A stretch of DNA of 64,000 nucleotides from CBFHSD01 sp965658375 (GCA_965658375.1 CBFHSD010000001.1:62001-126000); one strand, 5' to 3'. Shown: positions 44,881 through 54,410, numbered from the stretch's first letter. Program-made: numbers and translations. The notes: generated by a model not told the origin, from the sequence alone.

Positions 44881-45072
44881 ATGAAAAAGGTTTTTGTTGT
44901 CCTAATACTTACTACCATTATTGTTAGCCAAGCACAATCGCAAGGTGGTGGTAAAGTTCCCCCTCCAGGAAGCGGGAATAACCCTGCTGCGCTAATACCT
45001 GCATGGATTCTAATTTCATTAGCCCCAACAGGTCTAGGCATGCGTGTTGGTCAAAACCAAAAGAAAGGCTAA
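44881..45072 (+). CDS. Small secreted protein, unknown
   Basis: The 63-residue product begins with a good signal peptide (MKKVFVVLILTTIIVSQAQS). The mature part has a Gly/Pro-rich start (GGGKVPPPGSG), a hydrophobic stretch LIPAWILISLAPTGLG long enough to reach into a membrane, and a basic end. I know of no family. The gene stands alone between thiL and a convergent hydrolase gene. Confidence 0.6.
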   Translation: MKKVFVVLILTTIIVSQAQSQGGGKVPPPGSGNNPAALIPAWILISLAPTGLGMRVGQNQKKG

Positions 45073-45091
45073 GCTATTCAGCGATTCCCAC

Positions 45092-45895
45092 TTAAGAAAA
45101 AGATTCAACAGCGTATTGAATCTCTTCCCAACACCATTCTCTCTCTTCTATATGACCCATGTGGCCACAACCTTTGATTACCTTATATGAAATGTGAGGC
45201 TTATCGCGCAATTGCTCCATAATTTGATCCAAAGGAATAATTGGGTCTTTTTCTCCAATTACAAAATGCACAGGGTATGGAGCAAACTTGATTACTATTT
45301 CTCTGTCATCGCGAATTTTCATTCCTTCTAACGCTGCAATAATTCCTTGTTTAGAAGTCCTCAAAGCTTCAGACTTTAATGCTTTGATCTCGTCTCTAAA
45401 TAGTATTCTATTTTTCGGACGAAACAATAAGGGAATGGAATGGCGTACGAAACTCTTTGCATTTCTCTTTACCAATGAAATGGCTTTATTTCTCCCTTCC
45501 TTTTTCACCTTCGTATCTGCTCTTGCAGTTGAAAAAAACAAGCATAGGCCCTTCATCATATCTGGATAAGCCTCTGCAAAAGCTAAGGCTACATATCCAC
45601 CCATGGAATGCCCAACGAAAGAGACTTTTCTTAACTTTTCTTTTTTGAGCACACCCAACACCATCTCGGCCATCAGCTCCATACTATGCACGTAACCAAA
45701 ACAAGTTGTTTTACCATGTCCTGGCAAATCAATAGCCAGTACTTTAAAACGATGGTTTAATCTCTCTTCATAAACTTCCCACATAGAAGAATTCTCCAAA
45801 AAACCGTGAAGAAACACTACTGCAGGTCCTTTTCCAGAAACAGTGTAATGCGCATTACCGCCTTTAAACGCTATTGTTTTTTGAATTGAAGTCAT
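45092..45895 (-). CDS. Alpha/beta-fold hydrolase
   Basis: The 267-residue protein has the nucleophile elbow VGHSMGG with Ser97, an oxyanion region HGFLENSSMW near 30-39, the acid in IGEKDPIIPL and the catalytic His in GCGHMGHIE near the C-terminus. All three triad members are present. It lacks a signal peptide, so it acts in the cytoplasm. The substrate is unknown. It follows lspA by 20 bases in the ileS cluster. Confidence 0.9.
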   Translation of the reverse strand: MTSIQKTIAFKGGNAHYTVSGKGPAVVFLHGFLENSSMWEVYEERLNHRFKVLAIDLPGHGKTTCFGYVHSMELMAEMVLGVLKKEKLRKVSFVGHSMGGYVALAFAEAYPDMMKGLCLFFSTARADTKVKKEGRNKAISLVKRNAKSFVRHSIPLLFRPKNRILFRDEIKALKSEALRTSKQGIIAALEGMKIRDDREIVIKFAPYPVHFVIGEKDPIIPLDQIMEQLRDKPHISYKVIKGCGHMGHIEEREWCWEEIQYAVESFS

Positions 45896-45915
45896 GAGTG
45901 GCTCTAAGATAAAAG

Positions 45916-46581
45916 CTATCTGGTAGATTCGAGTCCTTCGCTCTCTTTGGGCTCTTGAGTAGGCTGTGGATAGTACTTCTTCTGGAAGAGGATAAGCATT
46001 GAAATACCTAAAGTTATTGCACTGTCGGCAATGTTGAAAACTGGGCGAAAGAACTCAAAATAATCTCCACCCCAAAAAGGTAGCCACTGAGGAAAATACC
46101 CTTTGTACAAGGGGAAATAGATCATATCTACTACCTTCCCATGTAAAAATGAACCATAGCCTCCACCTTCTGGAAATGCCGTAGCAATTGTATTAAAGGT
46201 TGATTCTGAAAAAAATGATCCATAAAAAACGGAGTCTATGATATTTCCCATAGCTCCTGCAAAAACCAATGACATACTAATGATCAGTCCTTTGCTCATC
46301 TGTTTTTGGCACAAAGTGTAGATATAGTAACCTATGCCACTTACAGCAACTATGCGAAACAGGGTAAGAAACAACTTGCCATTGTCTCCACCCAATTGCA
46401 AACCGAAAGCCATACCAGGGTTCTCTAAAAAATGAATCACAAACCAAGGGAACACCTCAATTTCTTGACCCAAAGCCATGTTTGTTTTGATCCAGATTTT
46501 ACTCCATTGGTCAATCAACAAAACAGCAAATGATACGATCAATGAAAGCACCACCAAGTATTTGGTAGTTGAGTTTCTCAT
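45916..46581 (-). CDS. lspA: Lipoprotein signal peptidase II
   Basis: LspA removes signal peptides from lipoproteins after lipidation. The 221-residue protein has four membrane helices and the family boxes DQWSKIWIK (24-32), NPGMAFGL (54-61), GNIIDS with Asp116, and NIADSAITLG with Asp186. These two are the catalytic aspartates. The loop between the last two boxes is about 60 residues, longer than in E. coli (~165 residues in total) but common in Bacteroidota. It sits 17 bases downstream of the DksA-like gene. Confidence 0.96.
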   Translation of the reverse strand: MRNSTTKYLVVLSLIVSFAVLLIDQWSKIWIKTNMALGQEIEVFPWFVIHFLENPGMAFGLQLGGDNGKLFLTLFRIVAVSGIGYYIYTLCQKQMSKGLIISMSLVFAGAMGNIIDSVFYGSFFSESTFNTIATAFPEGGGYGSFLHGKVVDMIYFPLYKGYFPQWLPFWGGDYFEFFRPVFNIADSAITLGISMLILFQKKYYPQPTQEPKESEGLESTR

Positions 46582-46598
46582 GCTTCTTGAATTATGAA

Positions 46599-46979
46599 TT
46601 ACTGCATACGCTTAGCCTCAATGCTCAATGTAGCGTGAGGAACAACTTTTAAGCGCTCTTTCTGTATCAATTTACCCGTTTGGCGACAAATACCATAGGT
46701 TTTGTTTTCGATGCGCACCAATGCCGCTTCTAAATGACGAATAAACTTTTCTTGGCGAGAAGCCAATTGAGCCGTTTCTTCCCTTGACAAGGTATCCGAA
46801 CCATCTTCCATCATCTTAAATGTAGGCGATGTATCATCTGTTCCATTATTTTCATGGGTGATGCTTTGTAGCAAAAGGTGCAAATCCTTCTTTGCTTCTT
46901 TTATCTTTCCATCGATAAGTTGTTTGAACTCACCAAGTTCTTCGTCAGAATATCTAGTTTTTGTTTGAGTATCACTCAT
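46599..46979 (-). CDS. DksA/TraR-family regulator lacking most zinc ligands
   Basis: The ATG at 46979 gives 126 residues; the frame is open to 47003, which would overlap ileS. An N-terminal helical coiled coil is followed by a TraR/DksA C-terminal motif, YGICRQTGKLIQKERL and PHATLSIEAK. Only the first zinc cysteine (Cys98) remains. The other three positions are Thr101, Ser119 and Ala122. This cysteine-poor form is usual in Bacteroidota. It likely binds RNA polymerase through the secondary channel. It lies between ileS (10 bases) and lspA (17 bases), which suggests co-transcription. Confidence 0.9.
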   Translation of the reverse strand: MSDTQTKTRYSDEELGEFKQLIDGKIKEAKKDLHLLLQSITHENNGTDDTSPTFKMMEDGSDTLSREETAQLASRQEKFIRHLEAALVRIENKTYGICRQTGKLIQKERLKVVPHATLSIEAKRMQ

Positions 46980-46989
46980 AGTTATCGTA

Positions 46990-49900
46990 TTACACTTTAA
47001 CAATTTCGAGTCTTGCAGTTACCTGTTCATCCAACTCCATTTCTATAGATTGATCAGAAAGGGTTTCTACAAGCTCTAATTCATCAGCCAAGGTTTCTGC
47101 ACAGATGTAAGGTCTAAACGCATCTACGCTTGCCTGAATTTTGGGGTGTGAAGATATACGAATTTTGATTCTATCGGTTACTTCAAATCCTGAATCTTTC
47201 CTCAAAGTTTGAATTCTATTTACAATCTCTCTTGACAGTCCTTCTTGATACAAAGCTTCATCAATCTGAATGTCTAAAGCCACAGTTAGTCCACCCTCTG
47301 AAAGAACCAACCAACCGGGAATGTCATCAGTAGAAATGACCACATGCTCCGTACCTAATGAAATGGTACTTTCTCCATTAGAAATATGAAGTTCTCCTTC
47401 TTTTTCAAGTTGAGCAATTTGCTCTTTCCCCATCTGGTTGATGAATCCGCTGATCACTTTCATAGAACGCTTCAACTCGGCATCTTTTCCAATTACTGGG
47501 AAGTTTGGCTTTATCTTTTTAGCGAACACCCCGTCAGTATTTTGGATGTATTCAATCCCTTTGATGTTGGTCTCAGTTTTAATGAGGTTCTCTACATCAT
47601 GCAATTGTCTGCTGAATTTTTCATCTAAAACGGGCACCATGATTTTTGCCAAAGGTTGGCGAACACGGATGTTTTCTCGTTTACGAAGAGACAAGACCAT
47701 ACTCGAAACTTGCTGGGCAAGTGCCATACGTTCTTCTAAATCAACATCAATAAAGTTTTCATCTGTCTCAGGGAAATCGGTGAGGTGCACGCTGTTCTCT
47801 TTTTCTAATCCGGTAACCGAGTTCAAATCTTGGAAAAGACGGTCTGAATAGAAAGGAGCCAATGGAGCAGAAAGCTTAGCCGCTGCAGTCAAACAAGTAT
47901 ATAGTGTTTGGTATGCGGCAATTTTATCTTGCCCATATTCCCCTCTCCAGAAACGTTTTCTGCTCAAACGAACATGCCAATTTGAAAGGTTATCTACCAC
48001 AAACTCTTGAATCAAACGCCCTGCTTTGGTAGGCTCATACGAACCATATGCGGCATCAACTTCTTTGATTAAAGTGTTTAGTTTGCTCAATACCCAACGG
48101 TCAATCTCAGGTCTTTTTTCCAATGCAATTGCATCTTCTTGACCTTTAAAACCGTCAACATTTGCATAAAGTGAGTAGAATGCATAGGTGTTGTGAAGCG
48201 CTCTAAAGAACTTGCGTTGAACCTCAACAATTCCGTCTGGGTCAAATTTCAGGTTATCCCATGGTTGCGCATTGGTAATCATATACCAACGCGTTGCGTC
48301 TGCACCAAATTCTTTCAGGGTTTCAAATGGATCTGCCGCATTTCCTAAACGCTTGCTCATTTTTTGACCTTTCTTATCTAGCACCAAACCATTAGAGACA
48401 ACATTCTTGTATGCTACTTGATCAAACACCATTGTTCCTATGGCGTGGAGTGTAAAGAACCAACCACGTGTTTGATCTACGCCTTCTGCGATAAAGTCTG
48501 CAGGAAAAGATTTCTTGCCATCTACACGTTCTTTGTTTTCAAACGGATAATGCCATTGTGCATAAGGCATGGAACCTGAATCGAACCACACATCTATCAA
48601 GTCTGCCTCTCTTTTCATGGGTCTTCCATCTGAAGAAACAAGCACAATGTTATCAGCATATGGTCGGTGTAGATCAACTTGTTCGTAGTTACTCTCATCC
48701 ATATTTCCCACCTTGAAATCAGCATATGGATTCGATTCCATCACGCCTGCCTCAACAGCCGCTTCAATCTCTTGAATCAATTCTTCTAAGCTTCCAATAC
48801 ATTTTGTTTCGTCACCTTCTTCAGTGCGCCAAAGAGGCAAAGGAATCCCCCAATAACGTGAACGACTGAGATTCCAGTCATTCAAGTTCTCAAGCCAGTT
48901 TCCAAACCTTCCTGTACCTGTTGCCTTAGGTTTCCAATTGATGGTATTGTTCAATGCCATCATTCTATCTTTCATAGCTGTAGAGCGCACAAACCATGAA
49001 TCTAGAGGATAGTACAAAATTGGGCGATCCGTTCTCCAACAATGCGGATAACTGTGTTCGTATTTCTCAATTTTAAACGCTTTGTTCTCAAGCTTTAGTT
49101 TAAGTGCTATCCGCTCATCTACACTTAAATAACTCTTTAAGTTAGGGATGAGGTTAGAAAGCTTATCTTTCTGAATAGCAAATTCTTGCTCTATCTCTTC
49201 ACCAGTCAAGTACTCTGCTTTCACATGTTCTTTAGAGAAACCAAACTGCTCATCCTTTACTTGAGCTACGAACTTTCCAGAAAGGTCTACCAAAGGCACC
49301 GGATTACCATGATCATCTGCCACCAAAAGTGGAGGCACTCCAGCATCTTTTGCCACTTTCGCATCATCTGCACCAAAAGTTGGAGCGGTATGCACTATAC
49401 CGGTACCGTCTTCTGTGGTTACAAAATCACCTGGAATAATTCGAAAAGCTTGGTCAGCATCGTGCATTGGTTGTGCATAAGGCATGAGTTGGTGATAATG
49501 TATGCCTACCAAGTCACTACCTTTAAATGCATCTATTATTTGATAAGGAATCTTCTTGTCACCGCTTTGATATGCATCTAGCGGATGGTCTTCATTCGCT
49601 TCAATAAACTTTTTAGAAAACTGCTTAGCCACTAGAGCTTCTGCTAAAATTACTTGAACGGCTTCACTAGTGTACTGGTTATAGGTTTTCACCAATACAT
49701 AGTCAATTTTGGGACCTACTGTTAAAGCTGTGTTTGAAGGTAAAGTCCAAGGAGTAGTTGTCCAAGCTAAGAAGTGAAGGTTCCCTTCTTCGGCAGCCTT
49801 TTTAACGCTGTCTATCTTGCATGTAGAACCATCGGCCACTTGGAATTGTGCAACAATGGTGTTGTCTTTTACATCTCTGTAGGTTCCTGGCATATTGAGC

Positions 49901-50481
49901 TCATGAGAGCTTAAACCGGTTCCCGCCTTTGGAGAATAAGGCTGTATGGTGTAACCTTTATACAATAAGCCTTTATCGTACAGCTGCTTCAGTAACCACC
50001 AAACACTTTCAATGTACTTTGTTTTATAGGTAACGTATGGTTCTTCCATATCTACCCAGTAGCCCATCTTATCTGTCAAGTCATTCCAAACATCTGTATA
50101 ACGCATCACTGCTTTTCTACATGCCTGATTGTACTCTTCAATAGAAATATTTTTACCAATATCTTCTTTGGTAATGCCAAGCTCTTTCTCTACACCCAAT
50201 TCAACAGGTAAGCCGTGGGTATCCCAACCAGCTTTGCGTTCTACTTTAAACCCTTTTTGAGTTTGATAACGGCAGAATAGATCCTTGATGGTTCTTGCCA
50301 TTACGTGGTGGATCCCCGGCATTCCGTTCGCAGAAGGCGGTCCCTCAAAAAATACGAAAGGTTCTGCGCTGCTTCTTTTTGCAATGGACTCTGCGAAAGT
50401 GTCATGCGTTTTCCAAAATGAACGCACCTCATCAGCTACTTCTGTGAGGTTGAGTTGCTTATATTCACGGTAATTTGCCAT
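46990..50481 (-). CDS. ileS: Isoleucine--tRNA ligase
   Basis: This class I synthetase charges tRNA-Ile and edits valine. The 1163 residues match the long form, with GIHH (56-59) as the HIGH motif, an inserted CP1 editing domain with HFLAWTTTPWTLPSNTALTV near 230-250, and KMSKR at 707-711. The C-terminal region lacks the zinc-finger end of the E. coli enzyme, as expected for the eukaryote-like subtype linked to mupirocin insensitivity. It is the first gene of ileS-dksA-lspA-hydrolase. Confidence 0.97.
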   Translation of the reverse strand: MANYREYKQLNLTEVADEVRSFWKTHDTFAESIAKRSSAEPFVFFEGPPSANGMPGIHHVMARTIKDLFCRYQTQKGFKVERKAGWDTHGLPVELGVEKELGITKEDIGKNISIEEYNQACRKAVMRYTDVWNDLTDKMGYWVDMEEPYVTYKTKYIESVWWLLKQLYDKGLLYKGYTIQPYSPKAGTGLSSHELNMPGTYRDVKDNTIVAQFQVADGSTCKIDSVKKAAEEGNLHFLAWTTTPWTLPSNTALTVGPKIDYVLVKTYNQYTSEAVQVILAEALVAKQFSKKFIEANEDHPLDAYQSGDKKIPYQIIDAFKGSDLVGIHYHQLMPYAQPMHDADQAFRIIPGDFVTTEDGTGIVHTAPTFGADDAKVAKDAGVPPLLVADDHGNPVPLVDLSGKFVAQVKDEQFGFSKEHVKAEYLTGEEIEQEFAIQKDKLSNLIPNLKSYLSVDERIALKLKLENKAFKIEKYEHSYPHCWRTDRPILYYPLDSWFVRSTAMKDRMMALNNTINWKPKATGTGRFGNWLENLNDWNLSRSRYWGIPLPLWRTEEGDETKCIGSLEELIQEIEAAVEAGVMESNPYADFKVGNMDESNYEQVDLHRPYADNIVLVSSDGRPMKREADLIDVWFDSGSMPYAQWHYPFENKERVDGKKSFPADFIAEGVDQTRGWFFTLHAIGTMVFDQVAYKNVVSNGLVLDKKGQKMSKRLGNAADPFETLKEFGADATRWYMITNAQPWDNLKFDPDGIVEVQRKFFRALHNTYAFYSLYANVDGFKGQEDAIALEKRPEIDRWVLSKLNTLIKEVDAAYGSYEPTKAGRLIQEFVVDNLSNWHVRLSRKRFWRGEYGQDKIAAYQTLYTCLTAAAKLSAPLAPFYSDRLFQDLNSVTGLEKENSVHLTDFPETDENFIDVDLEERMALAQQVSSMVLSLRKRENIRVRQPLAKIMVPVLDEKFSRQLHDVENLIKTETNIKGIEYIQNTDGVFAKKIKPNFPVIGKDAELKRSMKVISGFINQMGKEQIAQLEKEGELHISNGESTISLGTEHVVISTDDIPGWLVLSEGGLTVALDIQIDEALYQEGLSREIVNRIQTLRKDSGFEVTDRIKIRISSHPKIQASVDAFRPYICAETLADELELVETLSDQSIEMELDEQVTARLEIVKV

Positions 50482-50509
50482 GTCTTGTATGCTTCAACTG
50501 TAAGGTGTG

Positions 50510-50540
50510 CAAAAGTACAGTTTTGAAGGTTTATAACAAC
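50510..50540 (-). promoter_or_regulatory. ileS operon promoter
   Basis: On the minus strand GTTG (50540-50537) is followed after 19 bases by TACTTTTG (50517-50510) and then CAC. There is no T-box leader; the start codon is 28 bases downstream. Confidence 0.7.
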
Positions 50541-50590
50541 CGTGAAAATGGAATTGAGAAAGTGTGCGGAGAGATTGGTTTAAATGCGAC

Positions 50591-51526
50591 TTAAGAGAGG
50601 TTCTCTAGCATGACTTTTACCAAGCTTGCGGTATCGTGTTCGGGTTTCCAGCCCCAATCTGCACGTGCCGATGAATCATTGATGCTTTGTGGCCAGCTCT
50701 CGGCAATTTTTTGTCTAAAATCTGGTGAGTAAGCCATTTCAAATTCAGGGATGTGCTTCTTTATTTCCGCAGCAAGCTCTTTCGGATCAAAGCTCATTCC
50801 TGCAACATTGTAACTGCTTCTTTCCTTAATTTGATTTTCAGGAGCTTCGGTAATCTCAATGGTCGCCTTAATAGCGTCTCCGCTAAAAATCATGGGTAAA
50901 GCAGTGTTTTCTTCAAGGAAACACGTGTATTTTTTATGCTTCATGGCTTCATGGAAAATTGCTACCGCGTAATCTGTTGTTCCCCCGCCAGGAAGTGCTT
51001 TGTAACCTACCAAACCAGGGTAGCGAATAGAACGGACATCTACTCCAAAATTTTGATGGTACCACACATTCCATCGCTCACCAGCTTGTTTACTGATGCC
51101 ATAAATGGTGGTTGGATCCATGATACAGTCTTGAGGAGTATTCTGCTTTGGTGTATTTGGTCCGAAAACGGCAATAGAACTTGGCCAGAAAATGCGTTCA
51201 ATGATTTTATCCTTTGCCAAATTCAGTGCGTTGAAATGGCCTTCCATATTCAACTTCCAAGCGAACGATGGGTTCTTCTCTGCTGTAGCAGACAATAAAG
51301 CCGCAAGGTTGTAAACGGTTCCAACATTATGATCTTGCACAATGGCTTTCATTCTATTGGCGTCTAGTACATCAAGCACCTCGAATGGACCATCTTGATC
51401 AGATTCAGGTTTGCGCACGTCTGAAGAGATCACCGCTTGGTTGCCATGTTTCTTGCGTAACTCCTCTACCAACTCACTTCCAACTTGTCCTAAAGCTCCA
51501 GTGACCAAAATGCGTTTCTCAGACAT
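50591..51526 (-). CDS. tdh: L-threonine 3-dehydrogenase, SDR (epimerase-like) type
   Basis: The enzyme oxidises threonine to 2-amino-3-ketobutyrate. The 311-residue protein has the NAD motif GALGQVGSEL (10-19) and catalytic Tyr142 and Lys146 in IYGISKQAGERW. The subgroup-specific RYPGLVGYKALPGGGTTDYA is also present. These features separate it from sugar epimerases and match short-chain threonine dehydrogenases known from flavobacteria. It follows the semialdehyde dehydrogenase gene by 32 bases and may be co-transcribed. Confidence 0.92.
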   Translation of the reverse strand: MSEKRILVTGALGQVGSELVEELRKKHGNQAVISSDVRKPESDQDGPFEVLDVLDANRMKAIVQDHNVGTVYNLAALLSATAEKNPSFAWKLNMEGHFNALNLAKDKIIERIFWPSSIAVFGPNTPKQNTPQDCIMDPTTIYGISKQAGERWNVWYHQNFGVDVRSIRYPGLVGYKALPGGGTTDYAVAIFHEAMKHKKYTCFLEENTALPMIFSGDAIKATIEITEAPENQIKERSSYNVAGMSFDPKELAAEIKKHIPEFEMAYSPDFRQKIAESWPQSINDSSARADWGWKPEHDTASLVKVMLENLS

Positions 51527-51558
51527 AATTTGTTGAATTTATACAGGCAATAATAAAA

Positions 51559-53001
51559 TCAAAGTTTGATACACACGTTCTTCGCTTCAGTAAAAAACTT
51601 AAGGGCTTCAAACCCACCTTCTCTTCCTACTCCTGAGTTTTTCACTCCTCCAAAAGGGGTCCTCAAATCCCTCAGCAACCAGCAATTCACCCAAACAATT
51701 CCAGCTTGAATTTTACCTGCCATCCGGTGGGCTTTGGTTAAGTTTTCTGTCCAAACGGTAGAGGCTAAACCGTATTCTACACTATTGGCCATAGTTAAGA
51801 CTTCTTCTTCTGTATCAAATGGAGTAATAGTGACTACCGGGCCAAAAATTTCTTCTTGATTGGTTCTGCAGGTGTATTCCAATCCTTCTAGAATGGTAGG
51901 TGCAATATAGTATCCGCTGGCATATTCACCTTCTAAGTAAACGGCATGACCACCAGTCAATACTGTGCCGCCTTCTTCCTTTGCTAAATCTACATAAGAC
52001 AGCACCTTTTCTTGGTGTGGCTTGCTTACTAACGCACCCAAATTAGCTTCAGGATCTGATGGATATGAAACCTTCAACTTGTTTACTTTCTCGACAAAAG
52101 CTTCTTTGAACTTGTCATAAATCGGGCGCTCAATAAATATGCGTGAACCGCAGAGGCAAATTTGACCTTGATTGGCAAATGAACTCATTACAGTTGTTTT
52201 TAGTGCCTTGTCAAAATCGCAATCTGCAAATATGATATTCGGGTTCTTTCCTCCCAACTCGAGAGATAGTTTCTTGAATTTTGGTGCAGCCAATGAAGCT
52301 ATCGTAGCTCCTGTTTGGGTTCCCCCAGTAAAACTGATGGCTTTGATTTTTGGATGGCGTGTAATGGCATCTCCAACGTTCTGGCCAAGACCATGTACAA
52401 TGTTTAGTACGCCTGCTGGCAAGCCAGCTTCAATACAAATTTCTGACAGCAAGAATGCCGTCATGGGTGTTACTTCACTAGGTTTTGCGACAACGGTGTT
52501 CCCAGCCGCCAATGCCGGAGCAATTTTCCAAGTGAAAAGATAAAGCGGTAAATTCCAAGGTGAAATACACCCCACCACACCAATAGGATCTCTCTTGGTG
52601 TAGTTGATGGCCGTGTTTTCCATATGGTGACTCTCGCTGGCATAGTGCAAAATGGCGGTTGCGAAAAAGTGGAAGTTGTCTCTTGCTCTAGGTATATCAA
52701 CTCGGGTGGCTAGTTTCAATGGTTTCCCATTGTCAACACTTTCGGCTTCTGCCAATTGAGGCATACGCTCTTCAATCAATTGCGCAATACGTTGCATTAT
52801 TCTAGAACGTTCTTCTTTTGGAGTTACGCTCCACGTTTCAAAAGCTTTCTCTGCCGCTATTGTGGCATTGGCAATATCGTCTGCATTAGAATCTGGAATA
52901 AGACTATACACCTTACCTGTTGCCGGTTGGTAATTGTCTAGGTAATTCTTTGTTGTTGGTTCAACCAACTCTCCGTTGATGTAATTGAGCAATTGCTTCA
53001 T
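51559..53001 (-). CDS. nbaE: Aldehyde dehydrogenase, probable 2-aminomuconate-6-semialdehyde dehydrogenase
   Basis: The ATG at 53001 gives 480 residues; the upstream ATG at 53025 is less likely. Catalytic residues are Cys282 (NQGQICLCGSR), Glu248 (LELGGKNP) and Asn150 (SPWNLP). Sequence features, including the C-terminal VNCWLLRDLRTPFGGVKNSG, resemble the ALDH8/AMSDH group that oxidises 2-aminomuconate semialdehyde to 2-aminomuconate. ACMSD, which makes that substrate, is encoded 20 kb away in this window. Hydroxymuconic semialdehyde dehydrogenase is the nearest alternative. Confidence 0.85.
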   Translation of the reverse strand: MKQLLNYINGELVEPTTKNYLDNYQPATGKVYSLIPDSNADDIANATIAAEKAFETWSVTPKEERSRIMQRIAQLIEERMPQLAEAESVDNGKPLKLATRVDIPRARDNFHFFATAILHYASESHHMENTAINYTKRDPIGVVGCISPWNLPLYLFTWKIAPALAAGNTVVAKPSEVTPMTAFLLSEICIEAGLPAGVLNIVHGLGQNVGDAITRHPKIKAISFTGGTQTGATIASLAAPKFKKLSLELGGKNPNIIFADCDFDKALKTTVMSSFANQGQICLCGSRIFIERPIYDKFKEAFVEKVNKLKVSYPSDPEANLGALVSKPHQEKVLSYVDLAKEEGGTVLTGGHAVYLEGEYASGYYIAPTILEGLEYTCRTNQEEIFGPVVTITPFDTEEEVLTMANSVEYGLASTVWTENLTKAHRMAGKIQAGIVWVNCWLLRDLRTPFGGVKNSGVGREGGFEALKFFTEAKNVCIKL

Positions 53002-53084
53002 GAAACAAAAAAACACAATTTTCACAAGGAAATGTCAAACAAAAGAACAGTGTTTAAGATGACTCAAAAGGTGAGATACTCGTT

Positions 53085-53833
53085 TTATTCAAAAAGGGTC
53101 AAATAGGCTTTGTGATAATCGGCTCCACTCATGGTTTCACCTCCATGAATCCATTGTGATTTAGGATGAGGAATGGTGAACCACGCAAAGGCGAAACGCT
53201 CAATATGCGCTGGTAAAACTCCTACTCTATGTTGCAGTGCCTTCACCTTTTCTTGACTGATATATTCCATGAAGTATCCCGTAAAAACAAGCCAATTGTC
53301 TGTTTTAGGGAAAGGATGCCATTCTCCATTCAGGTCTTTATACTCGGTAAAACCATCACTCCCAAAAGGAAAGTGAGTGAAGAGTGAAATGTCTGGGTGC
53401 TCTTCTAATCCCTTCCAGGCTTTCTTTTTTTCCGGGTAATAATTGCATGAAAGCATGGGTGCTGAGTCACCTTCATGTGCGATGCGGGTTTCAACTAAAA
53501 GATGACGTTCTATTTGGGTGACTTGGTCTTGAAGTGATCGCCACAGAGTGCTTGGTCAAATTTTAACTCCTCCGGCAAGTCGCAGTGCTTTTCTAAAGAG
53601 GTAATCACAAAAGAATGCAACTCATCTTCTGGAGCTTGGTTAAAGCTATCTTTTTGCTTGGGAAATGAATAACCATCATAGGTGTTACCCAAATTCTTTT
53701 GAATGAATTTCAATCATTCTTCTTTTGGCCTAGATAGAAAAGCAGAAAATCTTTCTCTTAAGTACACATCTTGGTACTTTTCAGTATTGATTTCCCACAA
53801 GCCTTGGGCTATTTGAACAGAATAACTCATCAT
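53085..53833 (-). pseudogene. 2-oxoglutarate/Fe(II) oxygenase (isopenicillin N synthase-like), broken
   Basis: Three pieces make one protein. The first runs from ATG 53833 for 39 residues (ending FLSRPKEE) to TGA at 53716-53714. The same frame continues LKFIQKNLGN for 67 residues to TAG at 53510. The remaining sense lies in the next frame, readable from about 53550 (TLWRSLQDQVTQIERHLLVE) to TAA at 53085, so one base is missing or two are extra near 53545-53560. The last piece holds the iron ligands EHPDISLF (HxD) and LQHRV, typical of this family. The N-terminal third also looks short. It lies upstream of the semialdehyde dehydrogenase gene and 7 bases from divergent pnuC. Base errors in the assembly are the alternative. 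Confidence 0.72.
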
Positions 53834-53840
53834 TGCAAAG

Positions 53841-54404
53841 ATGGGAACTTCGGAACAATTGGAATGGATTGCTGTAGGCTGTAATTTAGTGTATGTGCTC
53901 TTGCTCATGAAAGAACACATTGCATGCTGGTTCTTTGGTATCTTAGGATCAGCCATTAGTATTTACTTGTTCTACACCACTAAGTTGTATTCAGAATCTA
54001 TCCTTTACCTCTTTTACGTAATAGCAGGAATTTACGGCTGGTACAACTGGAGTAAGCCACGAAAAAAAGAACTCTCCATTATTGTTTGGCCCTTGCTCAA
54101 AAGCATTATCGCCTTTTGTTTTGGAGGGTCTGTCGCGGTTTTATTAGGTTGGTACTTTTCTAGACATAGCGATGCAGAATCTCCTTGGTTTGATGCCACA
54201 ACAACTGGATTTAGTTTTTTAGCTACCTATCTCGAAACCCAAAAAGTGCTGAGCGCATGGGTGTATTGGATTTTGATTAATGCGGGAAGCACGGTCTTAT
54301 ACGCTCAAAAAGACCTGGATGTTTATGCTACTCAAATGGCTGTATTTTCTGTCATGTCAGTTCTTGGCCTTCTGGCTTGGAAAAAGCGACTGACAGTGGT
54401 ATAA
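53841..54404 (+). CDS. pnuC: PnuC-family vitamin/nucleoside transporter
   Basis: The 187-residue protein has about seven membrane helices and the family hallmarks YVLLLMKEHIACWFFGILGS, IYGWYNW and FLATYLETQKVLSAWVYWIL. PnuC proteins import nicotinamide riboside by facilitated diffusion; paralogues carry riboflavin (PnuX) or thiamine (PnuT). Specificity cannot be fixed from sequence, but nicotinamide riboside fits an organism whose ACMSD drains the route to quinolinate and NAD. The start codon is 7 bases from the divergent broken oxygenase gene. Confidence 0.92.
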   Translation: MGTSEQLEWIAVGCNLVYVLLLMKEHIACWFFGILGSAISIYLFYTTKLYSESILYLFYVIAGIYGWYNWSKPRKKELSIIVWPLLKSIIAFCFGGSVAVLLGWYFSRHSDAESPWFDATTTGFSFLATYLETQKVLSAWVYWILINAGSTVLYAQKDLDVYATQMAVFSVMSVLGLLAWKKRLTVV

Positions 54405-54410
54405 AACCAA

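Noticed and set aside
46599..46979. Loss of zinc cysteines in the DksA-like protein as a novel variant
   Set aside because: This cysteine-poor form is, to my knowledge, usual in Bacteroidota, so it is described in the annotation but not claimed as new.
50482..50590. T-box leader before ileS
   Set aside because: The start codon is 28 bases from the promoter element, leaving no room for the structure. T-boxes are not expected in this phylum.
53714..53716. TGA as a selenocysteine codon in the oxygenase
   Set aside because: A second lesion (frameshift) lies downstream. The position is not a known catalytic cysteine site in this family, and TGA ends normal genes in the window.
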